Origin: Gryganskiella cystojenkinii
Taxonomy: Eukaryota; Mortierellomycota; Mortierellomycetes; Mortierellales; Mortierellaceae
Assembly (NCBI GenBank): GCA_015852425.1
Contig: JAAAIG010001087.1
Coordinates: forward strand, 1 to 10,931
Reading direction: 5' to 3'
Length of the DNA stretch: 10,931 bases
Part shown: positions 8,475-10,931 of the stretch, one piece after another
Layout of the letters: each line of letters begins with the position of its first letter
Position numbering within the stretch: the first letter of the stretch is position 1
The notes under the pieces: model-generated
Databases searched by the model: none
What the model was told of the DNA's origin: nothing
Seen by the model: only the letters and a program-made list of their open reading frames with translations
Program-made: the position numbers and the translations under genes

Positions 8475-10649
8475 ATGGAGAACTTCATTGAAAACGTCTC
8501 TGGGTACTCCATGTGGGATATCAAGAGTGCCCTCGAGAAGGTGTATGTTACTACTACAACACAACTCTGTTGTCCATCAAGACACCATCGACACAAAACC
8601 ATGGGACGTTTGTCAAGCACTCCACTCGGGACTCAATCTGAATCTGACCTCATCTCTTTTGATTCCTTCGTGATTTCATATCCATTAGCACTGCCAAGGT
8701 CATGAACCTCACAGAGATGGAGCAAAAAGTCAGAGAGGCGACCAGCAACGACCCCTGGGGTGCCTCTGGTACCTTGAAGCAGGAACTTGCTCAGGCTACT
8801 CATAACTTGTAACGTTATCACTCAACAGAATTGGAGTTCTGCATGAGTCTTTCTCTCTTCTTTCCATCATCAAAAGAGCTGACTGCCATTTTGCTCTCTC
8901 CCGGCTCAATCTCATTCCATAGCCAATACTTCAACGAGATCATGCCCGCCATCTTCAAGCGCTTCACAGAGAAGGAATCCAGGGAATGGCGTCAGATTTA
9001 CAAGGTATGGAATCGATCACAGACAAGGAGCCCGAGAGGGTCCGATTCCCTTATATCTTCTCCAGTTGGATGTATCTGGGTGATCGATCCAATAGTGCTG
9101 ACTGCCATGCTCAACATGCGAGCCCCACAAACTCACGGTTAATTCTTTTTTTTTCGTTGACAAATTTTAGGCCCTTGTTCTGCTCGAGTACCTGGTTACA
9201 CATGGCTCAGAGCGTGTCGTGGACGAGGCCCGAGGCCATATTTCCACGATCAAGGTGCTCCGCAGCTTCCAGTTTGTTGATGACAATGGCAAAGATGAGG
9301 GCATCAATGGTAAACTTGGTTCTTCTTGATACTCTGTTACTGATAATCGGCGAAAAAGGAAGATCTTGGTTCCTGATACGTATAATATCCTTTCCCATTC
9401 AACTTTCATAGTCCGTAACCGTGCCAAAGAGTTTGCCGAGATGTTGAGCAGCGTGGATCGTATCAAGGAGGAGCGCAAGAAGGCCAAGGCAAATCGCAAC
9501 AAGTATGTCGGCTCTGAGGGCGGTGGAGGAAGCGGTGGGTTTGCTGGTTCTGGATCAAAGTACGGAGGCTTTGGCAGCGACAGTTATTCCGATGGTAACA
9601 TTTGTTCTTTGACTAGATCGGGCAGTGCACAGATGCTATTTTTGATTTTTTTTGTTCACGTTATTGACAGCGACATTTTAATGAATCCCTTAGGTGGATA
9701 CAGTGGAGGCGGATACAACGGCAGCGGCTCTGGATCACGTGGAAGTGGTCGTTACGATGACCGTGGTAGCAGCAGTCGATCCAACCGTTATGATGACGAA
9801 GATCGCGAACAGTCCAACTCACCCCCTGTTCGTCGTAGCAACAACCGCAAGACCGAGACTGCTGCCAAGGCCACTGCCCCTCCCAAGACTGAACCCGTCA
9901 AAGAAGTGAACTTGTTTGATTTCGATGAGCCTGTTGCTGTTACTCCCGTCGCCAATAATGTCTTTGGCGGAAGCAGTACCTCCAAGCCCACTGCTGTGGA
10001 TGATGGCTGGGGTTCGATGCAATCTGCGACCGATGACTTTGACGATTTCCAGAGCGCTCCTCCAGTGGAGACCAAGCCAGCTCAGGCGATGCCTTCGTTC
10101 CCCGCTTATACTCCAACGATGGCGTCTGTTCTCCCGCCTGTCCGTACCAACAGCACGTCCAGCAACAACAGCACCGGATTCGGGGCATTCAATGCCAAGG
10201 CTGCCACCAGCAGTAACGGTGGATCAGCATTTGATCTGTTGGGTAGCAGCCCAGTGAAGGCTACCAGTCCTACGCAGAACAACAACATGATGGGCGCCTT
10301 TGCTAGCGCAATCCCTCCCATGTCGGCATCCTCAAACAATAGCTTCTCCAAGCCTCCCACTTTGTCCTCAACATCTTCCTCCAGCAACCCCAACGATATT
10401 TGGGCCAATGCGTCAGGATTGATCTCGCTGGACGGTTTGGGCAAGGCCAAGGCCAAGGAAGCAGCTCCCTCCATGAACGCTCTGGCAGCCAACTCATGGA
10501 ACTCTGGTACTTGGGCAAGCAAGCCTACTACACCAGCTGCGAACAACAACAACCAGGGAATGAATTTTGGCAATTTTGGAAGCATGGCTACCAATGTCCA
10601 GTCCAACCCTCCCAAGAACAATAACAATAATAACGATCTCTTGTTCTGA
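8475..10649 (+). CDS. ENT3: ENTH-domain clathrin adaptor, Ent3/epsinR class
   Basis: This monomeric adaptor should bind phosphoinositides and clathrin on Golgi/endosome membranes and work with AP-1 or GGA adaptors, as yeast Ent3 and mammalian epsinR do. Exons are 8475-8542, 8689-8808, 8923-9004, 9171-9309, 9412-9594 and 9694-10649, giving 515 aa. Residues about 13-150 are the ENTH domain, with VREATSNDPWGASG (37-50), GSERVV (102-107) and DNGKDEGINVR. A basic EERKKAK helix ending near KYVG follows. The tail is Gly/Arg-, then Asn/Ser/Pro-rich and disordered. It holds LFDFDEP (271-277), acidic-aromatic DDGWG and DDFDDF motifs of the kind that bind gamma-ear domains, FDLLG (377-381), the clathrin box LISLD (440-444) and a C-terminal DLLF. 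No NPF motif or ubiquitin-interacting motif is seen, which favours Ent3/epsinR over the endocytic epsins Ent1/2. Intron 5 (9595-9693) is 99 nt with no stop. The gene is divergent from an AP-4 beta-like gene. Confidence 0.9.
9595..9693 (+). other. Stop-free 99-nt intron 5 of the Ent3-like gene
   Basis: GTAACA at 9595 and CCCTTAG ending at 9693 bound a 99-nt segment that is open in the coding frame. Splicing joins two glycine-rich blocks smoothly (DG/GYSGGG). Retention would insert 33 residues, including a hydrophobic LFLIFFVHV stretch that does not fit the disordered tail. It is most likely a normal intron whose retention would be frame-neutral. Confidence 0.75.
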
Positions 10650-10819
10650 ATCCGAACGAGAAAATACAACCCCTCTTTAAAGCATATCCCGATAGAAAGA
10701 CACAAGATTACCCTGGGAAAATAACCCACTCTTCTTCTTTTTATCTTTACAAGCTGTTCATACTTTTTGGTTGAGATATTCGACCTTGTTTTTTCTTTCT
10801 TATGCAAGATCCCTCGCAG
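10650..10819 (+). other. 3' flank of the Ent3-like gene
   Basis: This A/T-rich non-coding stretch lies between the stop codon and the right repeat arm. It has pyrimidine runs and no canonical AATAAA, so polyadenylation may use a degenerate signal here or the AATAAA inside the repeat arm. No further gene is seen. The long antisense ORF crossing it mirrors the Asn/Ser-rich coding sequence. Confidence 0.5.
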
Positions 10820-10830
10820 GCATGAGGGAT
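10809..10830. repeat. 7-bp-stem hairpin at the inner edge of the right repeat arm
   Basis: ATCCCTC (10809-10815) and GAGGGAT (10824-10830) are perfect inverted repeats around an 8-base loop. The left arm lacks the pairing. It may be a remnant of element structure or chance. Confidence 0.7.
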
Positions 10831-10931
10831 TTATTTTTATGTTATCTGATAGTGAACAACGCGACCGGTTAAGATCGCACCATAAAGACACAGCTAGAAC
10901 TAAAAATAAAATGCTTGTGTTTAACGGCTCT
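10820..10931. repeat. Right arm of 112-bp terminal inverted repeat
   Basis: This is the inverted copy of 1-112, with about 95 percent identity by direct comparison, and it ends exactly at the window edge. It lies about 170 bp downstream of the stop codon of the Ent3-like gene, so it probably falls in or just beyond that gene's 3' UTR. Its inner edge overlaps a short hairpin (10809-10830) that the left arm lacks. An AATAAA at 10905-10910 inside the arm could act as a polyadenylation signal for the Ent3-like gene, but this is inference. Confidence 0.95.

Noticed and set aside
8806..8811. In-frame TAA in the Ent3-like ENTH domain, as if the gene were broken
   Set aside because: It lies within the GTAACG splice donor of intron 2. 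Splicing to 8923 restores the conserved ENTH sequence, so it is not a nonsense mutation.
10106..10891. 261-aa minus-strand ORF under the Ent3-like tail and into the right repeat
   Set aside because: It is antisense to the Asn/Ser/Ala-rich tail. Its Leu-rich runs derive from the complement of Asn and Lys codons, and it has no family resemblance.

Overview
The window looks like nuclear DNA of an early-diverging filamentous fungus (Mucoromycota/Mortierellomycota grade; Mortierellaceae-like is a guess). It carries four conserved eukaryotic genes rich in GT-AG introns, mostly 85-170 nt with GTAAGT/GTATGT donors. Upstream regions are pyrimidine-rich, and one gene encodes an AP-4 beta-type adaptin, a subunit lost from S. 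cerevisiae. All exon models were built by hand by joining frames and matching remembered family sequences. No transcript data were available.

Layout, left to right: (1) 1-112, left arm of an inverted repeat. (2) 319-2446 (+), cystathionine beta-synthase, 5 exons, 498 aa. (3) 2798-4616 (-), an SR-family splicing factor close to fission yeast Srp1, 5 exons, 214 aa, with one very long intron; it converges on the CBS gene. (4) 4766-8110 (-), an AP-4 beta-like adaptin, 7 exons, about 928 aa. Its N-terminal trunk is clear and its C-terminal half is not recognisable. Its stop codon lies 149 bp upstream of the SR start. (5) 8475-10649 (+), an ENTH-domain protein of the Ent3/epsinR class, 6 exons, 515 aa, head-to-head with the adaptin gene across a 364-bp promoter region. 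(6) 10820-10931, right arm of the inverted repeat.

The two outermost 112-bp segments are near-perfect inverted copies (5 mismatches), so the whole 10.9-kb block is framed like a transposon. However, nothing inside resembles a transposase and all four genes are ordinary host genes. Either two copies of a dispersed repeat happen to face each other, or host genes lie inside a non-autonomous terminal-inverted-repeat unit. The sequence outside the window would decide.

Functionally, the adaptin and Ent3-like genes both belong to trans-Golgi/endosome sorting, so their shared divergent promoter is the most suggestive gene pairing. CBS (transsulfuration) and the SR protein (pre-mRNA splicing) have no obvious link to that pair. 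Other points of interest are a Cys/His-rich N-terminal peptide in CBS, a candidate poison exon or recursive splice point in the SR gene, a CA microsatellite forming a 3' splice site, an apparent 29-nt intron, and two stop-free introns of length 3n.
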